Assembly (NCBI RefSeq): GCF_954871325.1
Contig: NC_088775.1
Span: 73,385,561 to 73,449,560 of the forward strand
Reading direction: 5' to 3'
From: Gordionus sp. m RMFG-2023
Taxonomy: Eukaryota > Nematomorpha > Gordioida > Chordodea > Parachordodidae
Length of the DNA stretch: 64,000 nucleotides
Below, piece after piece: positions 1 through 12,159 of the stretch. The notes beneath the pieces were generated by a model. The model worked only from the letters and a program-made list of their open reading frames with translations, ran no database searches and had not been told where the DNA came from. The position numbers were made by a program, and so were the translations under genes. Within the stretch, counting starts at the first letter, position 1. Each line of letters starts with the position of its first letter.

Positions 1-8
1 TTCTTCAG

Positions 9-99
9 CATGGAGAGACGAATTATGTCAAAAAGTTATCAAGAGTGGTCAATATGATCCAAAGGAGATTTTTCCTTCGATTCAGATTTCTGATTCAAT
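9..99 (+). CDS. Exon D1, first exon of module 1
   Basis: A 91-nt exon starting after ttcttcag and ending before gtataa, phase 1 to 2, the same length as exon D4. It reads WRDELCQKVIKSGQYDPKEI and continues to SIQISDS. It matches D2 and D3 (MCNVVKKSGDYNIHQFF) and D4 (VDICEKIENNDW) around one conserved cysteine. The upstream exon lies outside the window. The next exon, P1, is 2.2 kb away because a hAT element sits in the intron. Confidence 0.7.
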
Positions 100-253
100 G
101 TATAATTTTTCTTATTTATTAATTAATACTTATCAATTTAAATACAGCCCGTCAAATATTTTAATTTTCTAATTCCTTGAATAAAATCAATAATATTTTT
201 AAATTTAATAATATATCTGCTCTAAATTTTATAATGTACTTCTCAGTTAGAGT

Positions 254-2023
254 CATTGGCGTACGAAGCGGGGGGGGGCAAAAATGCAGATGCCGGATAT
301 ATTTTTCAAAAATATTAATGTTTAAATTAATATTTATTTGTTAATATTTATTCCTATCTCATGTTAAATATATATTTAATTACATTTATTTCACATTCAT
401 CTATTAAGTTATTTTATTTATTAATTTCGATTTCAAGTTTTCATTGGCATAATATATACCTATAATTTTCAAATTTCTAGTGGCGTAATATTTATCTACC
501 ATTTTTATATTTCTAGTCAAATATAATTTTTCTGAAACTCCTTGTCTAACAGGGAGAAAGAAAGTGCAAGCTTGTCCAACGAGATGGAGTCTCAGCCATC
601 ATTTATGGAGTTAGAAGAGCCGATTATTAATGCTATTACTGAAATATCACATGGCCTGAAAGAAATATTTTCTCAGAAGCAAGAAAATTATTGGATTCAA
701 TACTTATTTCAATTTTTTTTTCATTAGAATGTATTATTTAATTATACAACTATTTTATGTAATACTTTTTAAAAACATGGCATTGACTTGATTACGAAGA
801 TGAGAATAGCGGAGTGAATTTTATTAGAACTCAAGGAAATTAGGGCTAATGTTGTTGAAGAATTTCAATTTTTATGTAATTGTTGAGTAAAGGAGAGCTA
901 TAAGTGTTTAATATTTGCCTCACTCGATTTGAAGCAAGGCAAGCTCATCGTCAAAACATTAGTATAGGGTCAGTAGAAAAGTATTATAAAACTATAATCC
1001 AAATAAATGAATGGTTTTTAATTCATCATGCAGCACTTACCAATCTGCAGATATTACTTCCACAAAAGCCTTCCCAATCTTTTACAGATGGTGATAGAAA
1101 AAAAAAATATTTGTTTGATGCCTTATTAGCTAAATAACTATGTTTAAAAGATTAACTAAGATATAGTCCCAAAAAATGCTATGGATGCTTTGTATAATTT
1201 CAAACACATTTTAGATTTTATTCCCAATGTATTAAAATGATTATATATACATATTAGAAAACTCTTCCCATTAGTAAACTAATGAGAGAACATTCTCTTT
1301 TTAAGAAGAATAACAGAGCCCTGCAGAGATACAATTTGCAGGGCCCGGCCTGGATATTTTTAAATAAATTATATTTATTTTTGATTTTTATATAATTTCA
1401 AATATTTGGTTTTAAAATATATAGCCGGAACCGGATAATTTTTTTTTTAAAAAAATTCGGCCCAGCCCGAGTGTTTTTTTTTAAAAAAAAATTTAGACAC
1501 TGCCCGGGTGTATTTAAAAAATTAAAATACGGTCCGGCCCGGGAACCGGGCCTGCAGTTCTCTGAAAACATACCTAAGAAGTACAACTTCTGAAAATGAA
1601 TTGAATGGTTTGGATCTTTTAAATATTTATAGGCATTTGACGCCAAGCAAGGATGAGTAATTGAAAAATTAGCTCAATCCCAACGGTATTAATATTTATA
1701 TTTCCAACATTAAAATTTTTTACTTTATATATAAATTTTAAAGGCTCAAAAAATTCAAATTTCTATTTTGGGTCATTTAAGTGATTCATATGGTGGTTAA
1801 ATTCACTTTATATTTTTTAATTCACATTTATTTTATAGTTTTTTATGTGCCGGTTTATATATATAATTTTTTTATAATTCATATAATTGAAATTGTGTAT
1901 TAGAAATAGTTATTAGTCCTAATAAATTTATGCTTGATATTTTTAAATAACAATAATATTTCATTAAAAAATTTATTATCCACCCCGCCCCTCACCCAGA
2001 CCAAATTCCTGCTTACGCGTATG
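254..2023 (+). mobile_element. hAT transposon (ZMYM1-like transposase), degenerate, with intact 8-bp target duplication
   Basis: The element is flanked by perfect 8-bp direct repeats GTTAGAGT (246-253 and 2024-2031). Its ends are related inverted repeats: CATTGGCGTACGAAGC on the left and, reverse-complemented, CATACGCGTAAGC on the right. Open frames on the + strand encode hAT transposase pieces of the kind found in ZMYM1-like elements: about 904-1137 (QAHRQNISIGSVEKYY, then LTNLQILLPQ) and the C-terminal dimerisation region before and after 1314-1564 (ILFLRR, then TYLRSTTSENELNGLDLLN). The frame at 542-727 (MELEEPIINAITEI) probably belongs to the same transposase. Several frame breaks show it is inactive. 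It lies in the intron between exons D1 and P1. Confidence 0.85.
1314..1564. mobile_element. GC-rich palindromic MITE nested in the hAT transposase
   Basis: About 250 bp beginning CAGAGCCCTGCAGAG and ending CTGCAGTTCTCTG, with GC-rich inverted segments (GGGCCCGGCC and GGCCCGGGAACCGGGCC) in otherwise AT-rich DNA. It splits the hAT reading frame exactly between LRRI and KTYLRST, so it inserted later. CAGAG ends are hAT-like, but I see no clear target duplication. The minus-strand frame across it is low-complexity and not a gene. Confidence 0.6.
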
Positions 2024-2329
2024 GTTAGAGTCATTCCATAACAAATTTAATAAGCAGCTTTAAGAAGATTTGAGAATATTAAAATAACAATTCAAATAAT
2101 TTTATATTTGTTATATCTTCAAAATGATAGAATTAAACTATTACTATTAAAATAGCTTAGGTGAAATCTTTTAGAGGTGATCTTTGGCTAAAGTGAATAA
2201 ATTATTTGATGTCACTTTAATAAACCCTCTAAATTAATTTTAGAGCATTGTCGTCGCAACTCTTTAACTAAAGCAAATATTTATCTAACTTGAATAATGA
2301 ATTATTTATAAAATTTAAAAAAATATCAG

Positions 2330-2525
2330 ACCCCGAGTTCAATTGTTAAGGAATGGTAATGAGATTATTTGGTCCATAGATGGAGAAGATATTTATAAAA
2401 GAAAGGACTGCCACGAGGAAGAGATGACCTGTTATAAAGGCTCGGTCAGTTTGACTACACAAGATCAATTTTACATGGCAATTAGCATTCTAGGAATCGA
2501 TTCCATTATCAACTTCGATAGCAAT
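2330..2525 (+). CDS. Exon P1 of module 1
   Basis: A 196-nt exon (phase 2 to 0) starting after aaatatcag and ending AGCAAT before gtaata, the same donor context as P2 and P3. It reads IPRVQLLRNGNEIIWSIDGE, then DIYKRKD, ending INFDSN. The core I-I-W-x-[IV]-D-G-x-D-I-[FY]-x-[KR]-K is shared with P2 and P3; P4 keeps the DGTDIF part. It is about ten codons longer than the other P exons and has two extra cysteines (DCHEEEMTC), absent from the others, which could form a private disulfide. Confidence 0.78.
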
Positions 2526-4925
2526 GTAATATATACAAATTTTTTATGGATATATTAACATACCCACTTTTTAGGTTTTTCATTTCTAAATTATTTTCAA
2601 ACAACCGAAATTATGTCTCCAAAATTATGAACGATTAAAAAAAAATCGACATTTATTGTTTTAAACCAATATTGAATGCATGAAATGATGAAATGAGATT
2701 TATACATATCTTTTCCCTTTCCATTTTTAGTCTATTTCAAAATATATTTCCCTATATTTTTTGATTATCACTTTTAATTTAGGAATTAAGAATGTAAATA
2801 TGATTGTCTTAAATGCCCCAAAATGAAGAATTAGTAATAAAATGAAGCAATAATATAAGTCATTTTATTTGTTATAAATAACCTTATTTTTTTCGTCATA
2901 AACAAAAAAAATTTGAAATGCTGGTCGAATAGTGTATTTAATTACTTATTCAGATTTTGGGGATTATATTTTTATTGTCAATTTATTACAAAACATTAGT
3001 ATATAACAATTTGAGGTGATATTACTTTATATCATAAGATTAATATTTATTATTGATCATAGATCCTACACCCCGCACAAATAATATTTGAAAAAAGATT
3101 TAAGTGGCTATCTAGCTATTTATTTGTATTAGCTTCAAATATTATTTAAACATTGGGCGTAGACAGGGGATGGGCGCCCATAAATTCAGATTTTTATTTT
3201 TTTAAATTAATTTAATAATAATATGTTAAATATCAATTAAATAAACTGAAAAGAACAATCAACATCTAAAAAAATCATAGAATCATAAGATTCTAAATAT
3301 TTTGAATAGGGGAAAAACTTTAAATATTTACACGTGATTTCCTTTTGCATCGTAATTTAAAATTTGATATTTAAGACTCAGCCTAAAGCGTGTCGTAGTT
3401 TTTGTTTCTCTTATAACTGGTTTTTATTTATTGATTAGAAAAACAGATTGTTGAATTAGTAGCTTCTAATCATGCTTTATATAATTCATTACTTCAATAA
3501 TTTTTATTCTAAAATGATGTCAAACTTGTCAATTTATTTATATTTTGCCAACAATGTTAATCTTTAAACTATCTATTAAACGAGTTAAAGCTCTAAAAAT
3601 ATAAAATGCACACTAATTATTCATATAAATATCAGAGATAATGCTTCCATATCTTTTGATTGGTTCTTAATTTGACTACTTTTTTTGTGGCTGACAAAAT
3701 TGATTAAAGAAGTAAGACACTAGATCATAACGCAAACCAGATACTTATAACTTCTATATTCTTCGTTCTGGCTTGATGCTAATTTTGATAATTTTTTATT
3801 TTTTACCAATAATTCTCTTCCCTTTCAAACCATCTACCAATCAGAATAAAATATTTTAATGGTTTGGTATATTTCCAAAAAACTGTAGTTTTCCTTTTGT
3901 TTATAACTCAGTTTCCTTTTGTGGCTCTCAGGTACTAAATATTAGAACACACCGGATAGATTGATTTTTTTAAATAATGCAATTTTTTTCTCTTTTTATG
4001 TCTTCTAAACAGATTATATTTATTTACAATTGAGCATTAATCATTCATAAAATTTCAGAATAATGCCTTTACTCGCTTTTTAATCGTAACGCTGGAAAAA
4101 ATTTTGTTACTAATAATTTTTCCATTTATACTGGCTACTATACTAGTTACGGTCTGACACTAACACTAATAAAGAATAAAACAATGACATCTTTTAGAAT
4201 TAGCATTTCCGATTGTTCAGCTAACGTTAACGAAGATGATATAAAGAGAAGCATGGAAAAATCAATAATATATAATATTTTTTATAGAAGGGACTCGGCT
4301 GAAGCCAAGGCAAAACAGGGTTTGGATGCAAATCATCCAAAAATTTGTCGCTATTAAAATATTAATTTCTAAAAGTGCCGATTAGTAGGATATAATTTTT
4401 TGGTAAAAGGGTGTAAGGTGGAATATATTTACAAAATATATAAGGTCAAGGAAGAAAAGAGCCATAAAATATAAACTAGAGGATAAATATATTTTTTTTA
4501 TCAAGTACTCCAGCCAGGATAAACAATGTTTGTTTTTATTTTTAAAATTTGGTTAAATAAAATTATAAGATAAAATATAATAAACTTATGGTAGGATCTT
4601 TGATAATTATTTATTGTGAGATATTTTAATTCTAATTTATTTATTCAATCCTTGCTAGTTGAGAACAATTCAAAGAAACTCTTCCAATACTCAATTTTCA
4701 ATATGTTATTACAATGTTAAAAATATCGAAGACAATATTATGTGCACGTTGCCCACCACTGCTACTAATAGTGAAGTAATTAAATTATGATTTTATATTT
4801 CCAATTTATATATTTAAGAAAAGATAACGTTAATAGAGAAGGGATTGCAACTTTATTTAATTAGTTTAAAATACTAGTCTAATATAAAATTTCAAAACTC
4901 TTGAATATAATTAATGTTTTATTAG
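2526..4925 (+). other. Intron P1-N1, where exon L of module 1 should lie
   Basis: In modules 2-4 a 117-120-nt phase-0 exon L with two or more cysteines lies here. I did not find a convincing copy in this 2.4 kb. A GC-richer start CATTGGGCGTAGACAGGGG at about 3153 resembles the end of the hAT at 254, so a related insertion may have displaced or split the exon. A short open frame at 4168-4356 is the only candidate and is listed separately. Confidence 0.4.
4168..4356 (+). other. Open frame that may contain the missing exon L of module 1
   Basis: After ctaataaag an open frame reads NKTMTSFRISISDCSANVNE and continues to PKICRY before a stop. The start resembles exon L4, whose acceptor is also ataaag and which reads LVATMKASNTAC: both have a Met and then a Cys. 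No phase-0 GT donor is placed where L exons usually end, except gttaac after SDCSAN, which would give a shorter exon with one Cys. It could also be transposon debris. Confidence 0.25.
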
Positions 4926-5076
4926 ATCATTTTAAAACAACAAGAAGACCGAATTATCGTAGAATCTAATGACATTCAAAAATTCTATAATAATTCTTTC
5001 ATCTTACGGATTTCTGGAGATTTTGAGGTTCAAGGAACTAAACATAAAAGCAACATGTTGTTACATACATGCCAAG
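4926..5076 (+). CDS. Exon N1, last exon of module 1
   Basis: A 151-nt exon (phase 0 to 1), acceptor ttttattag, donor gttagc. It reads from IILKQQEDRIIVESND to FILRISGDFEVQGTKHKSNM and ends HTCQ plus one base. The motif F-I-x3-[IS]-G-D-F-x-[LV]-x-G followed by a terminal Cys is shared with N2, N3 and N4, although the N-terminal half has diverged. Confidence 0.75.
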
Positions 5077-6621
5077 GTTAGCAAATTTAATTGATAAATA
5101 TTTCAAAGCTTTATTTTAAATTAATGCTATTTTATTCTATGATATTAAAAAAAATAAATTCTTAACCGTAATTTTCTTATGTAGCTCTATTAATTATTTA
5201 AGGCGATTCTACAATATATCATTAACACCTCCCATTAATGCTAAAAATAAAAAATGATATTTTTATATTGAATAAAATATTTTTATATTGAATAAAATAT
5301 TACTATGAAATAATTTTTCTAAAATAATCTTCTATTTCAAACAAGCCATTACATTGGCTATTCATCGAAGTTATTGCATTGTTATCCATGTTTCCATATA
5401 GCAATGCAAGTCCGATCTCTTAATTTTTTTAAATTTAATTTTTATTAAGTTTTTTTTAAAATTTTTTTATATATATGCGGTATATTTTTATAATCGTTAC
5501 ATGCCGTTGTTACTTTGTACTAGCACAATAAGATTCACTAAGAATTTTCTTTTTGAATTTGTTAATTAATGTTATTTTCCCTTAATATTACTAATTTTCA
5601 TAATAAATTTAGACACATGCATTTGATAACATTAATCCATAAAATTAGTAAAAGAGAAAATTAGTTGATATTTCTTTAGCTAGGACGGAGTGTGGAATCT
5701 ATAATTTTTAAATATTTGATAAAATTGATTACTTAATATATGTTTTATTTTAGGAAAAATATGATAATTAACATTATCACTGACGATCAAATGATTAGAT
5801 ATCACTGTAAAACAAAGCGTATTTTAGCATGCATTCTTTTTTTTGTGGATAAAAAATTAATAATCTTTTGAATAATCTTAAAAAACTTTTAAAATTTCTA
5901 TCAAATCTAAATAAAATAAAACGATTTGAGCTCATTTTCCTTTATTCTTTTAAATAAGAATCGAAAATTATTTCTCATTTCCCATTTCACATATCAATAG
6001 GCTTATCAAATTTCAAAGTTTTATGTTTGTCTTTATCATATATTTTATCATTTTTACAACAATCATTAAAATCTCTCTGCTCAACATGAATATATTTATC
6101 ATCCGAATTACAGATCTAAGATATCTGGAGTTTGGAATTTCGGGCATCTACTGATTGCTAAATCAATACAATCCAAAATATGATATCTTGAATCAATCTT
6201 GTTGTTTGATGAATATAGAATTTAAATTATACAGGAATAATTTTTTTCTGGCGTCAGATATTTTAAAATTTAAATTGATAAATTAGTAATTACATAAAAT
6301 TTTATTTAAATCGCAAATGAGTAAAAAAATTAGAACACGTAATGCTACCCAGGCCCGTTTGGGTTAAAAAAAAATAGTTTTCATATCCAAATATTACATG
6401 AATTCTTATTTTAAAAGATACAATATTCTAACTCTTGATATCTTTTATTCAAATTTTATTTAGAGTACAGTTAAGTGCCAAAATATTTATTAAAAATTTA
6501 AGGCTAATGGCAATTTTAACAAGTTAAGTTTAATTTGAGAAATGGCAATACCTTATTTTAATTAATAAATATCCGAAATAATCAAGATTTAATTTTTTAA
6601 TTATATTTTTTTACAATAAAG
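5077..6621 (+). other. Long AT-rich intron N1-G0
   Basis: No microexon recognised. A 20-bp direct duplication lies near 5262-5302. A short hydrophobic frame near 5340-5415 (KPLHWLFIEVIALLSMF) has no start codon or clear splice sites and is left unannotated. Confidence 0.4.
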
Positions 6622-6663
6622 GTTCAACGGATTATACTTCTGAACTTACTACAACTTCGATTG
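6622..6663 (+). CDS. Microexon G0 (GSTDYTSELTTTSIG)
   Basis: 42 nt, phase 1 to 1, acceptor aataaag, donor gttagt. It is nearly identical in type to G1, G2 and G3, which each precede a D exon (G3 via exon E). Here it is instead followed by type-B exon B1, so either this copy serves as a linker or a module once followed it. Confidence 0.65.
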
Positions 6664-7589
6664 GTTAGTAAATTATAAAACCAACGTTTATATAGCTAAT
6701 ATATCTAAATAATGATAAAGTTATAGATAATAATAAAGTGCCCTATCTTAACTACTAATAATTAGAATTCTTAAATATTTGTGCTTATAAATAAAATGAG
6801 TTGTTTTATACACAATGGATATATTTAGGATTTTTAAAGTGGAAAGAGTTTGGGTGGTTTTTTTCGCTTTGAAAGACTTTTGGCAGGACTATGTTTTTAA
6901 AAGAAATTTAGGGGAAAACTCGTTTATCACATTATAGCTTTTATTTAAAAAAAATATAAATTATATAAAAAAAATATTGCTTATACTGAAATATAAAATA
7001 ATTCATTGGAGGGGAGAGGGAAATGTTGGCACAAATTTTTTATTAGCTGAATTAATATTATATTTGATAAGAAGTATTTTAAATCTGAGATCACCAAATA
7101 AAAATAATGTATTATTATTGGATTGTATAAAATTTTCTATTATGTTCATTATGTAAACAATAAATATTGTCGTTTTAGGTCAAAATTATATAATCAAATG
7201 ATGTTGGTTTAGGGGTGTGAGTGATTCAATTGTTTCAGGATCGCCTTAAGACATTCGAGTGTTTATTATTAAAATTTCCATTTTTTTGATAAATTTTTTT
7301 CTTTCCTTATCCACGGCCAGTCAGTTTAAAATAATGGATTTGTGAAATCCAAATTTTTGCATTTAATTACGTTGTTTTGGTAAAAGTTTTAGAAGGGGTG
7401 GTAAATTTCTATTTCTTCTAACTGAATCATTTAAATCTCAACGTCACTGAGTGACGAATCAGAATTCATATTATATTCTGTATCTGACAGATACATAGGT
7501 CTGATCAATTATCAATTCAAAATTATATATGAAAAAAGTCACACATACAGAATCAGACATTTAATCATTTTTTTTCCATTCCTTAGATT

Positions 7590-8000
7590 TTATTTTGCCA
7601 AAAAATAATTAACTCTGTGAATATTTATATATAAAATACATCTTTAATGATATCAAAATGAAATATTATAAAATAAAACAAATAAAAATATAGTAAAAAT
7701 TATATGAAAAAATAAATATATAAAAATTTTATTAAAAAGAACTTGAAAAAAGGAAGGTACATTGAGAGAAGTGAATGCTTAAGATTTTGTATACTTCGTT
7801 GGAATGGCTTGTAATCTGTTTTTCCCGCAATGAGCGGTTAGACGTCGTTATAAATTCGACAAAGTGTAGTTCCAGGTCAACGGGAGACCGTTCGTTCATG
7901 GGATAGAAAATATCACCCGAGCATAGGGTTATTTTATTTAAAAGTTCATTGGTTCGAGAGAGCATGGGATATTAACTTTTTTAAGGACAGTTAGGAGAAT
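7590..8000 (-). mobile_element. LINE 3'-end fragment
   Basis: The minus-strand frame at 7732-7965 (CSGDIFYPMNERSPVDLELH) matches the C-terminal tail layout of the LINE at 42.7-45.7 kb. The + strand text at 7925-7990 (gttcattggttcgagagag, then ggatattaactttttt) repeats 43135-43195. It is a 5'-truncated copy, as usual for LINEs, lying in the intron between G0 and B1. Confidence 0.6.
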
Positions 8001-8160
8001 GTTTAAAATTAATTTATTATAAAATAAAAAAAATATAATTTGATTATATTTATACATACATATAAATATTTTTAAAAATACCTAGTTAATTTTGGCAACA
8101 GTTTAATTCCAAAAAAAATAAGTTATGACTATTTTGCAAAAATGTAAAACACTATTTAAA

Positions 8161-8286
8161 ATGATATTTACGAAAACTGGCGAATTGGTTAATGATGAAA
8201 TATTCGCCTCTTTCTTCCTTGAATACACCAATTCCATCCTTACTGGTGCTCTGAGAAATATTTTGCAATGTGGAAAAAATGATTAA
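8161..8286 (+). other. Unexplained short open frame, GC-richer than its surroundings
   Basis: 41 codons starting MIFTKTGELVNDEIFASFF. The base composition looks coding-like against AT-rich flanks, but there is no acceptor before it and no paralogous copy in the window. It could be a transposon remnant or a lost exon; function unknown. Confidence 0.2.
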
Positions 8287-8356
8287 AATTTCTGCAAAAT
8301 TTATATATCATATATAATTATACTAAATAATATTTTTAATTTTTATTTATAAATAG

Positions 8357-8407
8357 ATAGTACCATTGAATATGAATCATCTGGAGAATCAAGTATTTCC
8401 GAATCTT
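8357..8407 (+). CDS. Microexon B1
   Basis: 51 nt, phase 1 to 1, acceptor aaatag, donor gtttaa. It reads DSTIEYESSGESSISES. The last base is T rather than the usual G, so the residue across the junction differs from other B exons. Confidence 0.7.
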
Positions 8408-9331
8408 GTTTAATTTTTAAATTTATTATCATATCTAAAATAAATAAATTTATACCTATTTTTAGAGCTTTTGACTATTTGTCCAATATTTTTACTTGTA
8501 ACCTGGTCTTAGATCTTTTTAGCTAGGAATTTCTCCCCCGATTTTAAGAATTAATGTTATTAAAGTAATTGATTGCTAATGTTGGAAATATATCTTAGCC
8601 GTGTACATTTAATTACATTAATTCCTGTTACAAGAAAATTTTGCGGATTTTTTGGGCTTGGCTGGGTATAAGAGTTGATTTTAAAAACTGTGAAAGAAAT
8701 AGGTAAGTTAAGAATTAATGCGATATAATTTAACAGATCATTGACGTTCGAAATTTATTTAATGAGTAAAATTACTATTATATTTTAATAATTTTTTAAT
8801 TGTCATTATGATTGCACATTATATTATATAAAAAATTTATCTCGTTTAAACATTTTATAAAATCTAATTTATAACAAGTAAATATAAAAAAAAAAATTTT
8901 ATATAAAAAGCTTAATTCAATTAATTATGATGAACATTAATCAATTGAGCATGTTTTAAACAGTGCATAATTTTGGAAGTTGTCAAAAATAGAATTCCTT
9001 CACCAACCTCTGAAATCGCATCTGAAAATAGTTTCTCAAAATTTATTTGATAAAGGACTCATGACAAAATGGCCGATTTTTTAAATTAAGAAAAAGTTTA
9101 AAAGTTTAGGAATAAATGCATTATTAGACTTGTATCAAACTACCTTAAAATTTAATAAACTTACTTGTAGTGCAAAACCTTAAAGCTACGATATATTATT
9201 ATAATGGTGTAATTATGAAATTGTTTTTTTATGGAAGAGAACCATAAAATTTATTATTAGCATCTAATCAATAGGAGAAGTATTTACAAAATAACCATCA
9301 TATTTATTTTATTTATTATTTGTATCACTAG

Positions 9332-9382
9332 ATTCTACCACTAAGCTTGTCGTAACAGCCGAAACAACACATTATGGATCTG
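9332..9382 (+). CDS. Microexon A1
   Basis: 51 nt, phase 1 to 1, acceptor tatcactag, donor gtcatt. It reads DSTTKLVVTAETTHYGSG, one codon (the Lys before ETT) shorter than the 54-nt consensus. Confidence 0.75.
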
Positions 9383-9782
9383 GTCATTATTTTTAAAATT
9401 TAATATATCACATATTTTCTACTAAAAATCTAATAAAATTTTAATTTAAATCAGTAGTAACTAGTGTTGTATCGCTCGATTTAGCCTATTTAAATTAAGA
9501 TTTCAAAATAAGATTACACAAGTCTCAAGATTTTGTTTAAAATGACAGTTGTATTAACTGAATTTCTTTTGCAAATTTAAAAATCTCTTTGTGGAAAATC
9601 GCTACAGAAAAAATAAAACTGGGAGCCAAGAAGATTGAATGAAAATAATATTTTTAATTTGTGAAGGCCTCAATTTATAGATATTATTTATAGTTAAAAC
9701 ATTTATACAAAACTAATATTTAATTATTTGCTAATAAATTATAGTAGCACTATTTTAACAAATTTTACATAAATAGGAATAG

Positions 9783-9833
9783 ATAGTACCATTGAAGTCG
9801 AATCATCTGGAAAATCAACTGTCTCCATATCTG
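9783..9833 (+). CDS. Microexon B2 (tandem acceptors)
   Basis: 51 nt reading DSTIEVESSGKSTVSISG, donor gtatga. Two acceptors lie six bases apart (aaatag and then gaatag); using the first adds GI in frame and starts the exon at 9777. Confidence 0.78.
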
Positions 9834-10523
9834 GTATGATTTTCAAATTAATAATCATATTCTAAATCTATATATTTTTTAAATTAAACTTTTCGGCCAA
9901 TATTATTTCTTAAACAGTGCTAAGCTCAATTTAGCTAACTGTCGTATTTGGAATTAATGTTATTTAAATGGTTACTAATTTTAACAATGTATCTTAGACG
10001 TGTATATTTAAAAACATTAATTCCTATATTGAATTTCTAGTTACTTATATTAATCTAAAATTATAAAAATAAAATAAATTTATGAACTTATTGACTCTGT
10101 AAAATCATAAGTTTAATTTATTTTTTTTATATAATTTTTAGTATTGCCTTTTTTTGGATAATTGTCAAAAATAATATTTACAACCACCAATATCTCTTGT
10201 ATCACATCCGAAAATTGTTTTTTGAAATATGGTTAATAAAATTATACTCATGGCAAAAATGTTGATATTAAATTTAAAATAATAGTTTTCTAATATTTTC
10301 ATACTAATAGATGTGGATTATAAAATTTTATTAACTATTTCACTTTTATATCCTTCTATGTAGCACACTTTATCTAAGTCCGATATAGTATATTTTTGGT
10401 GTAATTAATGAATTATTTTACTGTGGAAGAGTATTATAAGGTTTATGCTTAATATCTAATTATTAGCAAAAATATTTGCATAATAACCATTATATTTAAT
10501 TTAATTTTTATGTTTATCATTAG

Positions 10524-10577
10524 ATTCTACCACTAAACTTGTCGTAGCAGCCAAGGAAACAACTCCTTTCGGATCTG
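10524..10577 (+). CDS. Microexon A2
   Basis: 54 nt, phase 1 to 1, acceptor atcattag, donor gttatt. Reads DSTTKLVVAAKETTPFGSG. Confidence 0.8.
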
Positions 10578-10918
10578 GTTATTACTTTAAAAATTAAATA
10601 AATCTCATATTTCTTACTAAATGCTTAGTAAATAATGTTCACCATAATCAGATAAAAAACCAATTCCCAGGTATAAAATAAAAATCTGTTGTATTAACTG
10701 AATCTTTATAAATTTGTCCTCTTCTTGAAAAACATTACCAAAATGAAAATCAAATAAAACTTAGCCCCGAAGAAGATTTTATATATTTTTTTATTTATAT
10801 AAGCCTCAATTTATAGATATTATTTTTAAGTATAAAAAACCTCTTTTATATTTAGAAATATATTTGCTAAAATATGATAGAAATCCTTTAGTAATTTGTT
10901 TAATTTTTATTTTAATAG

Positions 10919-10969
10919 AGAGTACAATTGGAGATGAATCTTCCGGAGAATCAACTGTTTCAATATCTG
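10919..10969 (+). CDS. Microexon B3
   Basis: 51 nt, acceptor tttaatag, donor gtttaa. Reads ESTIGDESSGESTVSISG; it has a single acceptor. The minus-strand frame covering this place is a shadow. Confidence 0.78.
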
Positions 10970-11687
10970 GTTTAATATTTAAATTTATTATCATATTTAA
11001 TACGGCCAATATTATTTCCCTTAATCGCATTTAGCTCAATGCAATTGAAAAACCGTCGAATTCGGGATTTAATTTTATTTAATGCATATTGATTACTAAT
11101 TTAACGACACATCTTTGATATTATACATATGATAACATTAATTCCAATTGCGAGAAAATTTGTAGTTACATTTATTAAGCTTAGATGGGATATGATAATG
11201 AGTTGAATTTTTAAAAACTAGATAACCAAAGTAGTAAATTTGCAATAGAAGCGATATGATTTAACGGCTGATCGATTTTGTAAATTAATTTATTGAGTTT
11301 AAATAATTTTACAATTGTAGCGTCTTTTTTTAGTTGTCTAAAATAACATTTTTGAACTACCAAAATTTCGAGCATCGCGTTTAAAATTTTCTAAAATCTC
11401 TTTGATAAAATTAGACTCAATACAAAAATGATTATCATGTTTCTATTGAATATTTTGTGCAAATGAATATAGATTATTTACTTGCATCACAACTACCTAT
11501 AAATTTATATACTTCTATGTTTCACACTTTAATTCCAAAGCTACTATATAGTATTATTTTAGAGTAATTAAAAAGTTTTTTTGTAATGCAAAAGTAACAT
11601 AAAATTTATTATTAGCATCTAATCAATAGGAGAAGCATTTACAAAATAACCATCATATTTTTTGTTTATCTATTTGTTTATCACTAG

Positions 11688-11741
11688 ACACTACAATTAA
11701 ACCTGTTATAACAGCCATGAATACAACTCCTTTTGGATCTG
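11688..11741 (+). CDS. Microexon A3
   Basis: 54 nt, acceptor tcactag, donor gttatt. Reads DTTIKPVITAMNTTPFGSG. Confidence 0.78.
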
Positions 11742-12108
11742 GTTATTTTAAAAATTAAATATATCTCCTATTTTCTTTAAGATATTTTAATTTAATTCAA
11801 TAGAAACATAATATAAATGTATTATTCAATACGAAATCCCAATTTTAAAATGTAAATTTGTTGATAAACGAAATTTCTTTTACAAATTTTAACTACCCTC
11901 CTTAAAACACACTACATATAATATTATAGCTTCAACCCCAAAGATTGATTAAAAAATATGTTTTTTATTTGTTAAGACCTCAGTTTATATAAAATATTTA
12001 TAGTATAAATCTTCTATACAACCAATATTATATTGAAATATATTTGCTAATAAATGATAGTAACAAACACTTTCGTAATTTGTTTAAATTTTACTTAAAT
12101 AGGAGTAG

Positions 12109-12159
12109 ATAGTACCATAGAATCTGAATCGTCTGGAGAATCAACTGTTTCCATATCTG
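12109..12159 (+). CDS. Microexon B4 (tandem acceptors)
   Basis: 51 nt reading DSTIESESSGESTVSISG, donor gtttga. An upstream acceptor six bases earlier would add GV in frame (start 12103). Confidence 0.78.

Noticed and set aside
1398-1646. Minus-strand open frame of 82 codons
   Set aside because: It lies mostly across the GC-rich MITE and the antisense of the hAT C-terminus; low complexity, with a better explanation on the + strand.
2720-2795. Phase-0 segment between ccatttttag and gtaaat, considered as the missing exon L1
   Set aside because: It has plausible splice sites but no cysteine and is only about 63 nt; composition is like intron DNA.
5340-5415. Short hydrophobic frame resembling a signal peptide
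   Set aside because: No start codon at its head, no clear splice sites, and it lies in the middle of an intron of the gene.
10806-11030. Minus-strand open frame of 74 codons
   Set aside because: Covers microexon B3 in antisense; the + strand exon is supported by many paralogs.
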